Shown here one piece after another: positions 26,999-35,252 of a stretch of 64,000 bases of DNA; the first letter of the stretch is position 1, and each line of letters starts with the position of its first letter. This DNA comes from Vibrio tubiashii (GTDB lineage Bacteria > Pseudomonadota > Gammaproteobacteria > Enterobacterales > Vibrionaceae): contig JRWQ01000014.1 of the NCBI GenBank assembly GCA_000775715.1, positions 62,001 through 126,000 on the forward strand, read 5' to 3'. A model generated the notes under the pieces. The model was not told the origin of the DNA, searched no databases, and saw only the letters and a list, made by a program, of their open reading frames with translations. Made by a program: the position numbers and the translations under genes.

Positions 26999-28716
26999 TA
27001 TTCTTGTTCTTCACTTACCTTTGTAGAAACCAGAGTTTCAGGCTTAACCCATACCTTGCTAAAATCAAACCAACCTAATGCATTACACTTAGCGTTCTGC
27101 AGGGAACCACAATGATCTTTACTCACACCCAACCAACAGTGGAACATCGGGATGATCTGCATTTTCTCGACTAGTGATTTCCCCAGTTCGTGAGCTGGAA
27201 AACTAGCATTTTGTTCCGCTTGCCACGCCTGTACTACGCTAACCCAGTGAGCGAAATCTTGCTCGCGGCTTAATGCTTCTATGTCACTGTTATTTAGTAG
27301 CCAACCCGCTAAAGCATCGTCACGACTGGTTGTTATACCCATTGGTTTTACCCATATGTCCACCTCTGACCTATCTTCCACGGTGAGATCGTAACTAATA
27401 AATTTGACACTCAACCCATCTTCCTTGAGTAACCCTTCTATACATTTGACTAAGGTTGGAAACATGGGATGTTGGGCATGATATGCAATCGTCACACTTT
27501 GATAAGAAGGTGGTGATGTGTAACTCTTGCGAGTACTGTGGTACCAACCAGGCTTTAAACCGTGGGCAGGTAAAACACCGAGTTCGATAATTTTGTCCTG
27601 AGGGAGATGTTGAAATAAATTAAGTGTACAAAGCTTCTGGGTAAAATAGTTAGCCCAATCATTTGATGACGCTAAGCCATTTTTTCGATTTAGCAGTAAA
27701 TAGGTGCAACCGGGGTCTAGGTCGACGGTCTCTGCGTAATCTGCGACTGACGGTTTAAGAGGCTTAGATATACTCGGAAATATCATCGATGAATGTTGAT
27801 CATCAATTACCCACACTTCAATACGGTCAAGTAATGGCCTAAAGCCAAAATAGTTGTCAAACGCCTGCAGAACAAGACGTTTGTTGTCATTCTGAATTAC
27901 CCGATATGGCCCAGTACCTATTGGGAATACATCGTAGTCTTCTGAACGATTTTCCGAAGGAAGCAAGATCTTCGCGCAGGACTCAGACAGTAAAAACGGT
28001 AGTTGGTAGTCGTCTCTTAAAAGATGGATATCGACGATTAAATGGCCTGGGGAGCTGACATCTATGATGTGTGAAAACAGCTTACGATGCTTAAGACACA
28101 TAAGGTTGTCAATGATGGTTTGGGTGGTCAGCAAGTCACCATTATGGAATCTAACGCTAGGGCGAATATAAAAACGCCAGTGCTGCGGCGTTATCATATC
28201 CCATGAGTGAGCTAAGTCAGGCTGCAACTGTTCATTGTCATCGATACTAGTCAAACCACTAAACACTTGCTGTACAATGTGAAGTTCAGAACGGCGCAGT
28301 GGCAAGGTTGGATTAAGGGTCGACAATGGACGGTAATATGGCAGCCTTACAACTTGTTGACCTTGTTGATGAACAATGCCTAAATAGCTCTCAACAACTT
28401 GAGCGAGTTTCGCGGTATCTTGATCGAGCACTTTAAGCGCATGGCCGATTTTGCCCTCTTCGAGATAACGGCGTGCTAAGTTTTCGCTTACATCCGCACG
28501 GCTTCGTTTGAAAATCAGTTGAGATAACTTGCCGCGCCCGGGTGCTGGATGCCACTCTAACCAGCCCTCTTCTTCCATCTTGTTGAGAACGATACGCGCG
28601 TTACGTCGTGTACAAAACAGAATTTCAGTGATGTCTTCCAGTTGGATACCGCAATCTTGTCCTTTGTAGTGTTCAAATAGCGTTTCAAACTGAACTCTCA
28701 ATCGTGGGCTGCTCAT
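26998..28716 (-). CDS. sgrR: SgrR-family transcriptional regulator with solute-binding domain
   Basis: 572 residues. The N-terminal winged helix-turn-helix (about 1-110, with LEDITEILFCTRRNARIVLN and WHPAPGRGKLS) is that of SgrR. The C-terminal part (about 165-510) is an SBP_bac_5 oligopeptide-binding-like domain, with PLSTLNPTLPLRRSE and PIGTGPYRV. In E. coli SgrR senses sugar-phosphate stress and turns on the sRNA SgrS; no SgrS-like RNA is visible here, and the gene downstream is a zinc-ribbon protein. The name is by domain order; the stimulus in Vibrio is not established. Confidence 0.85.
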   Translation of the reverse strand: MSSPRLRVQFETLFEHYKGQDCGIQLEDITEILFCTRRNARIVLNKMEEEGWLEWHPAPGRGKLSQLIFKRSRADVSENLARRYLEEGKIGHALKVLDQDTAKLAQVVESYLGIVHQQGQQVVRLPYYRPLSTLNPTLPLRRSELHIVQQVFSGLTSIDDNEQLQPDLAHSWDMITPQHWRFYIRPSVRFHNGDLLTTQTIIDNLMCLKHRKLFSHIIDVSSPGHLIVDIHLLRDDYQLPFLLSESCAKILLPSENRSEDYDVFPIGTGPYRVIQNDNKRLVLQAFDNYFGFRPLLDRIEVWVIDDQHSSMIFPSISKPLKPSVADYAETVDLDPGCTYLLLNRKNGLASSNDWANYFTQKLCTLNLFQHLPQDKIIELGVLPAHGLKPGWYHSTRKSYTSPPSYQSVTIAYHAQHPMFPTLVKCIEGLLKEDGLSVKFISYDLTVEDRSEVDIWVKPMGITTSRDDALAGWLLNNSDIEALSREQDFAHWVSVVQAWQAEQNASFPAHELGKSLVEKMQIIPMFHCWLGVSKDHCGSLQNAKCNALGWFDFSKVWVKPETLVSTKVSEEQE

Positions 28717-28793
28717 AAAGAGGAAATCTCATCTAGATTTAGTTAGGTGTAAGTTTCCTCGTTTGTTGTATGAGTATCAAGACAAATTAGGAA

Positions 28794-29027
28794 TTATTGG
28801 ATCTGGCATCCAACTTGGAGAGCTATCTGTTGAAGCTGCTCTTCAGAGTCGAGTTTTATTGACCACTTAGTCTCGCTCCCATTAGCGGCAATAACATTGG
28901 CACCTTTACCAATCAGTGAAATAGCATCAATTTGTGCTTGCATCGTCACCCTATGTTCACCATCGAGTTTAACCACAACTTCATGGGGTGTAACGATGAT
29001 TTTTCCGCTTTTAAACTCTACAACCAC
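28794..29027 (-). CDS. Small conserved hypothetical protein, possibly DUF3389
   Basis: 77 residues from a GTG start. It looks like a small beta-rich domain: FKSGKIIVTPHEVVVKLDG, then ISLIGKGANVIAANGSETKW. It has no signal, Cys pair or membrane segment. From memory this fits a short Vibrio family (DUF3389), but I am not sure. It follows the thioesterase gene after nine bases and is probably co-translated with it. Confidence 0.6.
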   Translation of the reverse strand: MVVEFKSGKIIVTPHEVVVKLDGEHRVTMQAQIDAISLIGKGANVIAANGSETKWSIKLDSEEQLQQIALQVGCQIQ

Positions 29028-29036
29028 AACGACAAC

Positions 29037-29465
29037 CTATTTGTTCTTTTGGTGTTTAACTGCGATGGTGAGTCGACTGGTGCAGACAAGTCGACCGCGT
29101 TCATCCGTAATATTGATTTGCCAAACTTGTGTGGAAACCCCAAGATGAATGGGTTTTGCTGTACCGATAACCTCTCCGCTACGCATTGAGCGTACATGGT
29201 TGGCATTGATATCCAGACCAACACAATAGCTTCCCTCTGGTACACAAAAATTAGCGGCTACAGAGCCTAAGGTTTCCGCAAGCACAACCGAGGCACCACC
29301 ATGCAGCATTCCTAATGGCTGATGGGTAAACGAACACACTGGCATGGTGGCTGAAATATAGTCATCACCCAACTCGGTGTAAACGATGTTAAGGTGTTCG
29401 ATCAGTGTGTTCTGAGATGTTTTATTGAGTGTGTCAAGGTCGACCGCTTTTTTCCAAATTGTCAT
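29037..29465 (-). CDS. Hotdog-fold thioesterase, MenI/YdiI-like
   Basis: 142 residues from the ATG at 29465, chosen over an ATG four codons upstream because GGAA lies at proper distance and MTIWKK is the family N-terminus. The hotdog motif QPLGMLHGGASVVLAETLGS carries the catalytic glutamate of YdiI/MenI, which hydrolyses 1,4-dihydroxy-2-naphthoyl-CoA in menaquinone synthesis. Related PaaI-type enzymes act on other acyl-CoAs. No men genes are near, so the exact substrate is inferred. Confidence 0.85.
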   Translation of the reverse strand: MTIWKKAVDLDTLNKTSQNTLIEHLNIVYTELGDDYISATMPVCSFTHQPLGMLHGGASVVLAETLGSVAANFCVPEGSYCVGLDINANHVRSMRSGEVIGTAKPIHLGVSTQVWQINITDERGRLVCTSRLTIAVKHQKNK

Positions 29466-29561
29466 GTCACATTCCATAAGTGAATGGGATTACCAAGAAT
29501 AGTAACCTAATGCTATGATGTATATAGCTAAATTGTATGTTTAATTGAAATGGAGACTTCA

Positions 29562-30350
29562 ATGCACGCATGCTTTAAAGTCGCGACGCTTTCTGCAGCT
29601 ATAGTCATGACGGCTTGCTCGTCCTCTCCCACTGGTCGCAACCAGTTGCTGCTATTTTCTGATTCTGACATGAGTGCACTAGGCGCTCAATCTTTTGAGC
29701 AAATGAAGTCTGAACTTAAAGTCAGTGACGATCCTAAAGTCAACGCCTATGTTCAATGTGTCACTGACTCGATCACCAAATACGTCCCTAAACAGTCCGG
29801 CTTTGATGAGTGGGAAGTCGTCGTATTTGAAAGTAAACAGGTCAACGCTTTTGCCCTCCCTGGAGGAAAAATCGGCGTATACACTGGACTGCTTGATGTT
29901 GCAGTCAATCAAGATCAACTTGCCACCGTTATTGGTCATGAGATCGCTCATGTACTGGCTGATCATAGTAATGAGCGTTTATCTCAATCTCAAATTGCCA
30001 ATGCTGGCCTTCAGTTAACTAATATAGCGCTGAGCTCTTCAGAATACGCTCAATACCGAGGTGCAACTATGGCGGCATTGGGTTTAGGTGTTCAGTACGG
30101 AGTACTTATGCCATACGGCAGAACACAAGAGTCAGAAGCTGATATCGTTGGCTTAGAGCTAATGGCAAAATCGGGTTTTAATCCAAACCAAAGTGTCGAC
30201 CTATGGAAAAACATGGCCCGCGCTGCAGGTGGTGCCCAACCACCCGAACTTCTGTCGACGCACCCTTCTCATAGTACTCGTATTTCAGATCTCTCCGCTA
30301 AGATAAAAGTACTACCAGCAGAAAGCGCAGCTACACCAAACTGTATGTAG
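29562..30350 (+). CDS. M48-family metallopeptidase lipoprotein, LoiP (YggG)-like
   Basis: 262 residues from the ATG at 29562, which has TGGAG at six bases; the ATG at 29550 lies on top of that site. The N-terminus is a lipoprotein signal ending MTAC, so it is anchored in the envelope. The zinc motif HEIAH (IGHEIAHVLADH, about residue 130) and the later glutamate in RTQESEADIVGLELM are those of M48 peptidases. LoiP-type proteases take part in outer-membrane quality control. It stands alone between two genes on the other strand. Confidence 0.88.
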   Translation: MHACFKVATLSAAIVMTACSSSPTGRNQLLLFSDSDMSALGAQSFEQMKSELKVSDDPKVNAYVQCVTDSITKYVPKQSGFDEWEVVVFESKQVNAFALPGGKIGVYTGLLDVAVNQDQLATVIGHEIAHVLADHSNERLSQSQIANAGLQLTNIALSSSEYAQYRGATMAALGLGVQYGVLMPYGRTQESEADIVGLELMAKSGFNPNQSVDLWKNMARAAGGAQPPELLSTHPSHSTRISDLSAKIKVLPAESAATPNCM

Positions 30351-30365
30351 AAACCCATCCTATTT

Positions 30366-30390
30366 AGGGAGCGAGTTGCTCCCTTCTAGG
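30366..30390. terminator. Possible terminator between the M48 and M50 genes
   Basis: GGGAGC-GAGTT-GCTCCC is a six- to seven-bp stem between convergent genes. T runs are short on both sides. Confidence 0.5.
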
Positions 30391-30408
30391 GTCTTTTAAC
30401 CCTAATAT

Positions 30409-31491
30409 CTAAGTCCCGAGAATGAGCAAGGGTAATCTCAACAGTTCGTCACCCGTGCTAGCAAAGTACCAAATGATACCAATTAACCCAGCAACCAGAC
30501 CTAGATACCAAATTGTCGCAATCGTCTGTCCGTAGCGATCGAGCGGCAACAGATGGCTATGATGCCGACCTCTCCACTCAATGACTATTTCCAACATACC
30601 CATAATCAACAAAAAGCCAAAGAGTGTAAGTCCTAGTGAATAGCTCAGTACTACTCCACCCGCAGCCGCAAGCGTACATAACACAATCCCTGTCACGCTG
30701 TTCATCGAAAAGCTGATACTCTTGAGTACATGCCCTCCATCAAGCGGTAGTATCGGCAAGAGATTGAACAGGTTTAAGAAAGCATTGAAAACTGCAAGGC
30801 CAGCAAAAAACATTTCACCAGTGACAAGATAGGCAATGAGTAGTACCAATGACAAAATTAGCCCAAACATTGGCCCCATGATGGAGATAACCACATCTTG
30901 CCAGCGAGTATTTATCTTCTCATCGCTTAACGCTAAGCCTCCAAGAAATGGAACCAAATAGATGCCTTTGGTTTTCATACCAAAGTACTTCATTGCCTTT
31001 ACATGGCCATATTCGTGGAAAACTAAACACGCGATCAATGCTAGAGCAAACTGAAATGAAAACAGCCATGAATATGCAGCTAGACTCGCCGATGCCAATA
31101 CCACTTTGATCAATTTGGCGCTTTTTAACGCTTTCATTCCTAGCGATATAAGACCGATCAAGCTGAATCGACGATCAGGCTCAGGCTTAGTAAATGGCGT
31201 TTGTTGCTCAATATCTTTGCTAGTACGACTGCCTTGTTCAATAATCTGTTCGTTAACATAGGCAGTAAATTCCAATATAAATGGCTGCCAAGTTAAGTGA
31301 GTTTCTAGTTTGCAAACTAGCTCACTGTCACCATTGAGTAGTGTAAAGCTATGTTGAGAACTTTCTCCTCGCTCTGCATCGGCATCAAGTTGCGATACGA
31401 GTTGATTGTTCCAATATAGTTGTTGCCAGCCAGCCATCGAGCCTTCAAGTCTAAGTGGCTTGCCCAAAAACTCGATTGATAGTAATTCCAA
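30409..31491 (-). CDS. M50-family site-2-protease-like membrane metallopeptidase
   Basis: 360 residues. A cytoplasmic N-terminal part of about 110 residues is followed by several membrane helices. The zinc motif FHEYGH is in CLVFHEYGHVKAMKYFG (about residue 160) and the third-ligand motif LPLDGGH is about 90 residues later. The family cleaves substrates inside the membrane. The N-terminal soluble domain is not one I know, and no obvious substrate such as an anti-sigma factor is encoded nearby. The start has TAGGTT-type weak spacing only. Confidence 0.85.
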   Translation of the reverse strand: MELLSIEFLGKPLRLEGSMAGWQQLYWNNQLVSQLDADAERGESSQHSFTLLNGDSELVCKLETHLTWQPFILEFTAYVNEQIIEQGSRTSKDIEQQTPFTKPEPDRRFSLIGLISLGMKALKSAKLIKVVLASASLAAYSWLFSFQFALALIACLVFHEYGHVKAMKYFGMKTKGIYLVPFLGGLALSDEKINTRWQDVVISIMGPMFGLILSLVLLIAYLVTGEMFFAGLAVFNAFLNLFNLLPILPLDGGHVLKSISFSMNSVTGIVLCTLAAAGGVVLSYSLGLTLFGFLLIMGMLEIVIEWRGRHHSHLLPLDRYGQTIATIWYLGLVAGLIGIIWYFASTGDELLRLPLLILGT

Positions 31492-31743
31492 TGTCTAACC
31501 TATTAAATTGATATAACAACAAAGCGGATTATGCCAATTGATACTATCAAGGTAAAGAATCATAATTAAACGTGACAGTGTAGCGAGTTGTAATTACCTG
31601 ATAGGTAAGGGATAGTGGTTGAAATGTGCGCCCAGAGTCAGAATTAACCTATCTATTCGTTTGAAGCCGAATTATCCTTTATTTTTTAGCGATAAAGTGG
31701 ATAATAGCCCGCGTTATTAACACCTATAAAATGTGAGTCCATT

Positions 31744-32301
31744 ATGTCTTCTGAAGCAACTATGCTAGAACGCTGCCAATCTAAGTGTGAACTATGTGCC
31801 GCTGATGCACCTTTAACGGCTTATGCTGTTCCTCCGCACAGCCATGTAACAGTAGATTACGGAATCATGGTTTGTGAAAAGTGTCTTAGCGAAATCGAAG
31901 ACCCAAAAGACATCAACCACTGGCGTTGCCTAAACGACAGTATGTGGAGCCAAGTTCCACCAGTTCAAGTCACTGCATGGCGTCAACTTACTCGCCTAAA
32001 CAGCGAAAGTTGGGCTCAAGATGCGCTCGACATGATGTACATGGAAGAAGAGCAAATGAACTGGGCGATGACGGGTATGTCTGCCGATGACAAACCATTC
32101 GATTGCAACGGCGTTGAACTGAAGAAAGGCGACGATGTAACGGTAATCAAAGACCTACCAGTTAAAGGTACTAACCAAGTTATCAAGCAAGGTACGGTTA
32201 TACGTGGCATCAGCATCGGCGACGATCCTAAGCTTGTTTCAGGTAAAGCGAACGGCGGTCAATCAATGTACGTTATCGCTGAATACTGCCGTAAGAAGTA
32301 A
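31744..32301 (+). CDS. PhnA/YjdM-family zinc-ribbon protein
   Basis: 185 residues. An N-terminal zinc ribbon (CQSKCELCAADAPL, then CEKCLSEIE) precedes a C-terminal PhnA domain with FDCNGVELKKGDDVTVIKDLPVKG. E. coli YjdM, once called PhnA, is linked to phosphonate loci but its role is unproven. Here no phn genes are nearby. An imperfectly explained palindrome TTACCT-GAT-AGGTAA lies at 31594-31608 in the upstream gap. A strong terminator follows. Confidence 0.85.
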   Translation: MSSEATMLERCQSKCELCAADAPLTAYAVPPHSHVTVDYGIMVCEKCLSEIEDPKDINHWRCLNDSMWSQVPPVQVTAWRQLTRLNSESWAQDALDMMYMEEEQMNWAMTGMSADDKPFDCNGVELKKGDDVTVIKDLPVKGTNQVIKQGTVIRGISIGDDPKLVSGKANGGQSMYVIAEYCRKK

Positions 32302-32325
32302 TCTCAAGTGACTTTCGACAGATAG

Positions 32326-32359
32326 AACAAAGGCGCTCAATGAGCGCCTTTGTTATTTT
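32326..32359. terminator. Terminator after the PhnA-family gene
   Basis: AACAAAGGCGCTCA / TGAGCGCCTTTGTT is a 14-bp perfect inverted repeat followed by ATTTTT. It may also end the convergent DUF1223 gene. Confidence 0.88.
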
Positions 32360-32362
32360 TCG

Positions 32363-33061
32363 CTACTCGATCTTACCCGCAACAGTTTGAACTCTATCAA
32401 AGCTCCCTACGGGCGTAACCCACGCTACTACTGCATCAATGTCATCTAAGCTTCCATCATAGGTGAAAGTCCATTGGCCATTCTTGGACCGCATTTGGTT
32501 GCGCTGAGTAGCGATAAAATCGTGTTCTAGCTTTTTGCCCCGGTTTTCACCTGCTCTAACAGTCGTAGTTTGATTGTTGGCAATAAAGACGATTGTCGCA
32601 TCAAGAGTTCGTTGCTCTTCATAACGTAGTTCAAAAGTATTGTCTTTTCGGATTAGAGTCAGTGGCTTAGATTCAGACTGCTGGTTATCTGGTAGCTTTC
32701 GGTTGACCCAGTTAAAGAAGCCTCGCCACTCTTTATTATCAACAACAAAACCCGGGGTATAAACACTACTCACTACGTCATAGGCATGATACAAGCGTTG
32801 CAGTTGCGAAAACTCAGGCTTAGCGAATCTATCGCTCCACCCCAAATAGTTCCAGTAGTCAACGTGGTAAACGATTGGCACTATCTCTTTCCAAAGCCTG
32901 TCATCATTTTCAAAGGTTGAGATGTATTTATCAGCAGGTGGACAACTAGAACACCCCTCTGAGGTAAAGAGTTCAACGACTTGAGGAGGTTGGCCAGAAC
33001 TAACCCATAACTGCCCGGCAGAAACCGTAGAGACAACGGAGAGCGCTAACAGTGCATTCAT
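32363..33061 (-). CDS. DUF1223 secreted thioredoxin-like protein
   Basis: 232 residues with an N-terminal signal peptide (MNALLALSVVSTVSAG). The motif VVELFTSEGCSSCPPADKY is the hallmark of DUF1223, a thioredoxin-fold family with a CxxC (CSSC). A redox or thiol role in the periplasm is likely from the fold, but no reaction is established. It is a single gene; the next gene upstream on this strand has its own terminator between them. Confidence 0.85.
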   Translation of the reverse strand: MNALLALSVVSTVSAGQLWVSSGQPPQVVELFTSEGCSSCPPADKYISTFENDDRLWKEIVPIVYHVDYWNYLGWSDRFAKPEFSQLQRLYHAYDVVSSVYTPGFVVDNKEWRGFFNWVNRKLPDNQQSESKPLTLIRKDNTFELRYEEQRTLDATIVFIANNQTTTVRAGENRGKKLEHDFIATQRNQMRSKNGQWTFTYDGSLDDIDAVVAWVTPVGSFDRVQTVAGKIE

Positions 33062-33140
33062 TATTTTTATCCCTTGCTACAAACGCAAACTATTTGTCAT
33101 GGGAATAATGACCGTAACACAGCGCAATTACTTTCACCCA

Positions 33141-33170
33141 AACAAAAAACGCCGGCATATAGCCAGCGTT
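33141..33170 (-). terminator. Terminator after the 63-residue gene
   Basis: The minus strand reads AACGCTGGC-TATAT-GCCGGCGTT (one mismatch) followed by TTTTTGTTT. Confidence 0.8.
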
Positions 33171-33192
33171 TCATTATTCATATTTATTCGAA

Positions 33193-33384
33193 TTAACGGT
33201 AAATACCGATATCTTTTTGCATGTGACCAGACAAATCATTCGCGTAATGAGCGCGTGGTTCGCTGTTGTCAGTGAAAAGAATATCCAATAAATGTGCAAT
33301 CAATCCTTTGAACGAAACCGCGTACGATTTCTTATCCATAGAGATAGGAGCTTCGATATTACCGATTTGCATTGCTTGTGCCAT
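33193..33384 (-). CDS. 63-residue small protein with a DUF1127-like C-terminus
   Basis: The product starts MAQAMQIGNIEAPISMDKKS and ends DLSGHMQKDIGIYR. That ending resembles the LSxHMLRDIGLxR motif of DUF1127 (YjiS-like) proteins, a family of small arginine-rich proteins; the N-terminal half is not that of the family. AGAGAGG lies six bases before the ATG. It is separated from terC by 286 bases that hold a perfect FNR box and a long inverted repeat, so it is probably induced when oxygen is low. The function is unknown. Confidence 0.65.
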   Translation of the reverse strand: MAQAMQIGNIEAPISMDKKSYAVSFKGLIAHLLDILFTDNSEPRAHYANDLSGHMQKDIGIYR

Positions 33385-33585
33385 GATTGCCTCTCTATAA
33401 ATTTTGTAATTCGTTTTGATGGGGTAATATTAATCAATAATTTATGGCTCAAAAAATGACAAATTTTGGTAATTCAGATTAGTTTTTCTTATAAAACAAC
33501 TCTTTTACAATTGACAATGCCATATATTCGCATTTGATGAATTTATATCCATTAAAAGCTATTTATCGCGCATGAATATTTTGTA

Positions 33586-33648
33586 TCGCCGTTTACGCCG
33601 CCACCCTAGCAACAAATATTTTACACATTAATTGCGGATAAACGGCGA
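33586..33648. repeat. Long inverted repeat upstream of the 63-residue gene
   Basis: TCGCCGTTTA (33586-33595) and TAAACGGCGA (33639-33648) are a perfect 10-bp inverted repeat 43 bases apart. Inside it, CCGC and GCGG pair again after a short interruption. It lies between the FNR box and the small gene. Confidence 0.6.
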
Positions 33649-33651
33649 AGA

Positions 33652-33665
33652 TTGATTTTTATCAA
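33652..33665. promoter_or_regulatory. Perfect FNR box before the 63-residue gene
   Basis: TTGAT-TTTT-ATCAA matches the FNR consensus in all ten positions. A weak -10-like TAATGT on the minus strand (33630-33625) would put the start of transcription about 41 bases from the box centre, the usual class II distance. The target is taken to be the 63-residue gene. The box lies five bases beyond the terC stop. Confidence 0.55.
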
Positions 33666-33670
33666 TTAGT

Positions 33671-34630
33671 TTATTTATTCACGATTAAAGCCTGCTTTCT
33701 TACTTCATTCTTCTGCTGAATAACTGAAGCAATCACAGCAATTGTCATGGTGATAACAAGAACAAATAGTGATACTGGCGTTGGAATTGCCCACTCCGTG
33801 CCCACCAACATCATCTTGATACCGATAAACACCATAATAAATGACAGAGCAGGTTTTAAGTAAACAAACTTATCTATCATGCCTTGCAATACAAAATAGA
33901 GTGAGCGTAACCCAAGTAACGCAAATACGTTCGCCGCTAATACCAAGAATGGGTCACGAGTTACTGCAAATATCGCTGGAATAGAGTCTAAGGCAAACAT
34001 CACATCCATAAATGCGATCACCGTGATGACAATAAGCATCGGCGTTGCGACACGCTTGCCCTTTTCCATTATTGTTAGCGCGTTTCCGCTAAAACTATCA
34101 CTAACTGGCATCAGCCTTCTGATCACGCGCTCCGGCAAAGGATTAATATGCTCATCGCCTTTATCACGCGCGAGTTGAATCCCTGTCCAAATTAGGAACA
34201 GCGCAAACACATACAGCACCCAGTGATACTGGGCCAGCAACTGAGCACCGACGGCAATCATTATTGCGCGCAATAGTAGTGCTCCAATTACCCCCCAAAG
34301 TAGCGCTCGAGGACGTAAAGCTTCAGGCACTGAATACTGGTGAAAAATGATTGCGAACACAAACAAGTTATCGACACTTAATGACTTTTCCAATAGGTAA
34401 CCAGTGATAAATGCCGTAGTTGCTTTAGACGCGCTGTAGTCACTATGAGGCGCGTACATTGGCCACAACAGATAGAACGATGCAGCGAAGACAAACGCAA
34501 GTGCGAACCAAAACAGGCTCCACAGCAACGCTTTGTTGATGGAGATCTTTCCACCGCGAGTTTGATAAATATCGAGTGCGACTAAAGCCAAGATAAGAAT
34601 GCCGAAGCAGTAATAAGTCATTGGGGTCAT
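33671..34630 (-). CDS. TerC-family integral membrane protein (Alx/MeeF-like manganese exporter)
   Basis: 319 residues with about eight or nine membrane helices. TerC motifs include EKSLSVDNLFVFAIIFHQY near residue 80 and FMDVMFALDSIPAIFAVT near 210, each with acidic residues that should bind the ion. Members of the family such as Alx and YkoY export Mn2+. The gene is preceded by a yybP-ykoY riboswitch, which senses Mn2+, and by a hairpin that covers its GGAGG ribosome binding site. The riboswitch makes manganese the likely substrate; tellurite resistance is the historical name only. Confidence 0.92.
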   Translation of the reverse strand: MTPMTYYCFGILILALVALDIYQTRGGKISINKALLWSLFWFALAFVFAASFYLLWPMYAPHSDYSASKATTAFITGYLLEKSLSVDNLFVFAIIFHQYSVPEALRPRALLWGVIGALLLRAIMIAVGAQLLAQYHWVLYVFALFLIWTGIQLARDKGDEHINPLPERVIRRLMPVSDSFSGNALTIMEKGKRVATPMLIVITVIAFMDVMFALDSIPAIFAVTRDPFLVLAANVFALLGLRSLYFVLQGMIDKFVYLKPALSFIMVFIGIKMMLVGTEWAIPTPVSLFVLVITMTIAVIASVIQQKNEVRKQALIVNK

Positions 34631-34634
34631 AAAT

Positions 34635-34650
34635 CCTCCACACGCGGAGG
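34635..34650 (-). promoter_or_regulatory. Shine-Dalgarno-sequestering hairpin of terC
   Basis: On the minus strand CCTCC-GCGTGT-GGAGG forms a 5-bp GC stem whose right arm is the ribosome binding site, four bases before the ATG. An upstream GGTGGGA (34683-34677) can pair with the competing UCCCUCC (34652-34646) at six of seven positions and would free the site. The two structures exclude one another. Confidence 0.6.
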
Positions 34651-34728
34651 GAACGGGCTATTTTGAGATAGTAGAGTCCCACCGCAAACAAACAATCTAC
34701 GCACAAATAATTGGCGTAGCATTTGACT

Positions 34729-34848
34729 ACGTTGGTCTCGTCGAAATAGATGCTGAATATGACTATCAGCAACATTTATACTTACCGGATAGGTCTGAGC
34801 CTAACGAGATGACGATAAGTAAACCAGAGGCGACTACTCCCCAAACAA
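34729..34848 (-). promoter_or_regulatory. yybP-ykoY (Mn2+) riboswitch upstream of terC
   Basis: On the minus strand the two conserved loops of this class are present in order: TTTGGGGAGTAG at the 5' end (GGGGAGTAG at 34842-34834) and CGACGAGACC at the 3' end (CGAGACC at 34740-34734), about 100 bases apart. The flanks (GTTTGG and CCAACG) pair to close P1 with one bulge. After the aptamer come CGTAG-CTACG-CGTAG segments (34731-34697) that give two alternative hairpins. The class controls manganese exporters of the TerC type. Ligand binding is inferred. Confidence 0.75.
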
Positions 34849-34853
34849 GGCGA

Positions 34854-34882
34854 ATTCTATTCCTCGATATGTTTGGTGTCTA
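34854..34882 (-). promoter_or_regulatory. Promoter of the terC riboswitch transcript
   Basis: On the minus strand, -35 TAGACA (34882-34877) and -10 TAGAAT (34859-34854) are 17 bases apart. Transcription would start near 34847, at the 5' edge of the aptamer. Confidence 0.6.
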
Positions 34883-34892
34883 CATATAAATG

Positions 34893-35170
34893 AGGGTCTG
34901 TTGACCTTTCGAGCTGATTTTTGCAGAGTTTGTGGGAAATTTCTATTCTTTACAAACAAGAGCAGGCAGAGGCTTTGAAGTGTAGTAGCCTACATGAAAA
35001 GCCGATAACGCAGTAGAAATGAACCACAAACGCTGCCCGAAGGGTTCGGCTAAAATCGTTTTATGCTTTGTTAAGGGGTATTTACTTAGAATGTAGGCTA
35101 CACACCCCTTGCCGCGCCTAAAACGATTTTATCTCGAACAAAATTTAACCGCGAAAGATTAACAGACCCT
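34893..35170. mobile_element. MITE-like non-autonomous element, 278 bp
   Basis: The ends are imperfect inverted repeats: AGGGTCTGTTGACCTTTCG on the left, and AGGGTCTGTTAATCTTTCG on the complementary strand at the right (17 of 19 identical). The interior has no ORF. It contains more inverted segments, for example GTGTAG-CCTACAT (near 34979) against ATGTAGGCTACAC (near 35092). No obvious target duplication is visible. It ends 11 bases before the terC -35 and touches the terminator of the neighbouring operon. It is presumably mobilised by the transposase of a related IS, which is not in this window. Confidence 0.7.
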
Positions 35171-35197
35171 AAAAAAGGAGCAAATATTTTTGCTCCT
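35171..35197 (-). terminator. Terminator of the nucleotidase / 31-residue gene unit
   Basis: On the minus strand AGGAGCAAA-AATA-TTTGCTCCT is followed by TTTTTTA. It lies just outside the MITE end. Confidence 0.85.
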
Positions 35198-35252
35198 TCT
35201 CCACTGCATTCACAAGGTACTTATTATATTGATGGTTCTGTCCATTTGGACG

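Noticed and set aside
31594..31608. TTACCT-GAT-AGGTAA palindrome upstream of the PhnA gene
   Set aside because: Short arms, no matching second copy and no regulator nearby; kept only as a note in the gene entry.
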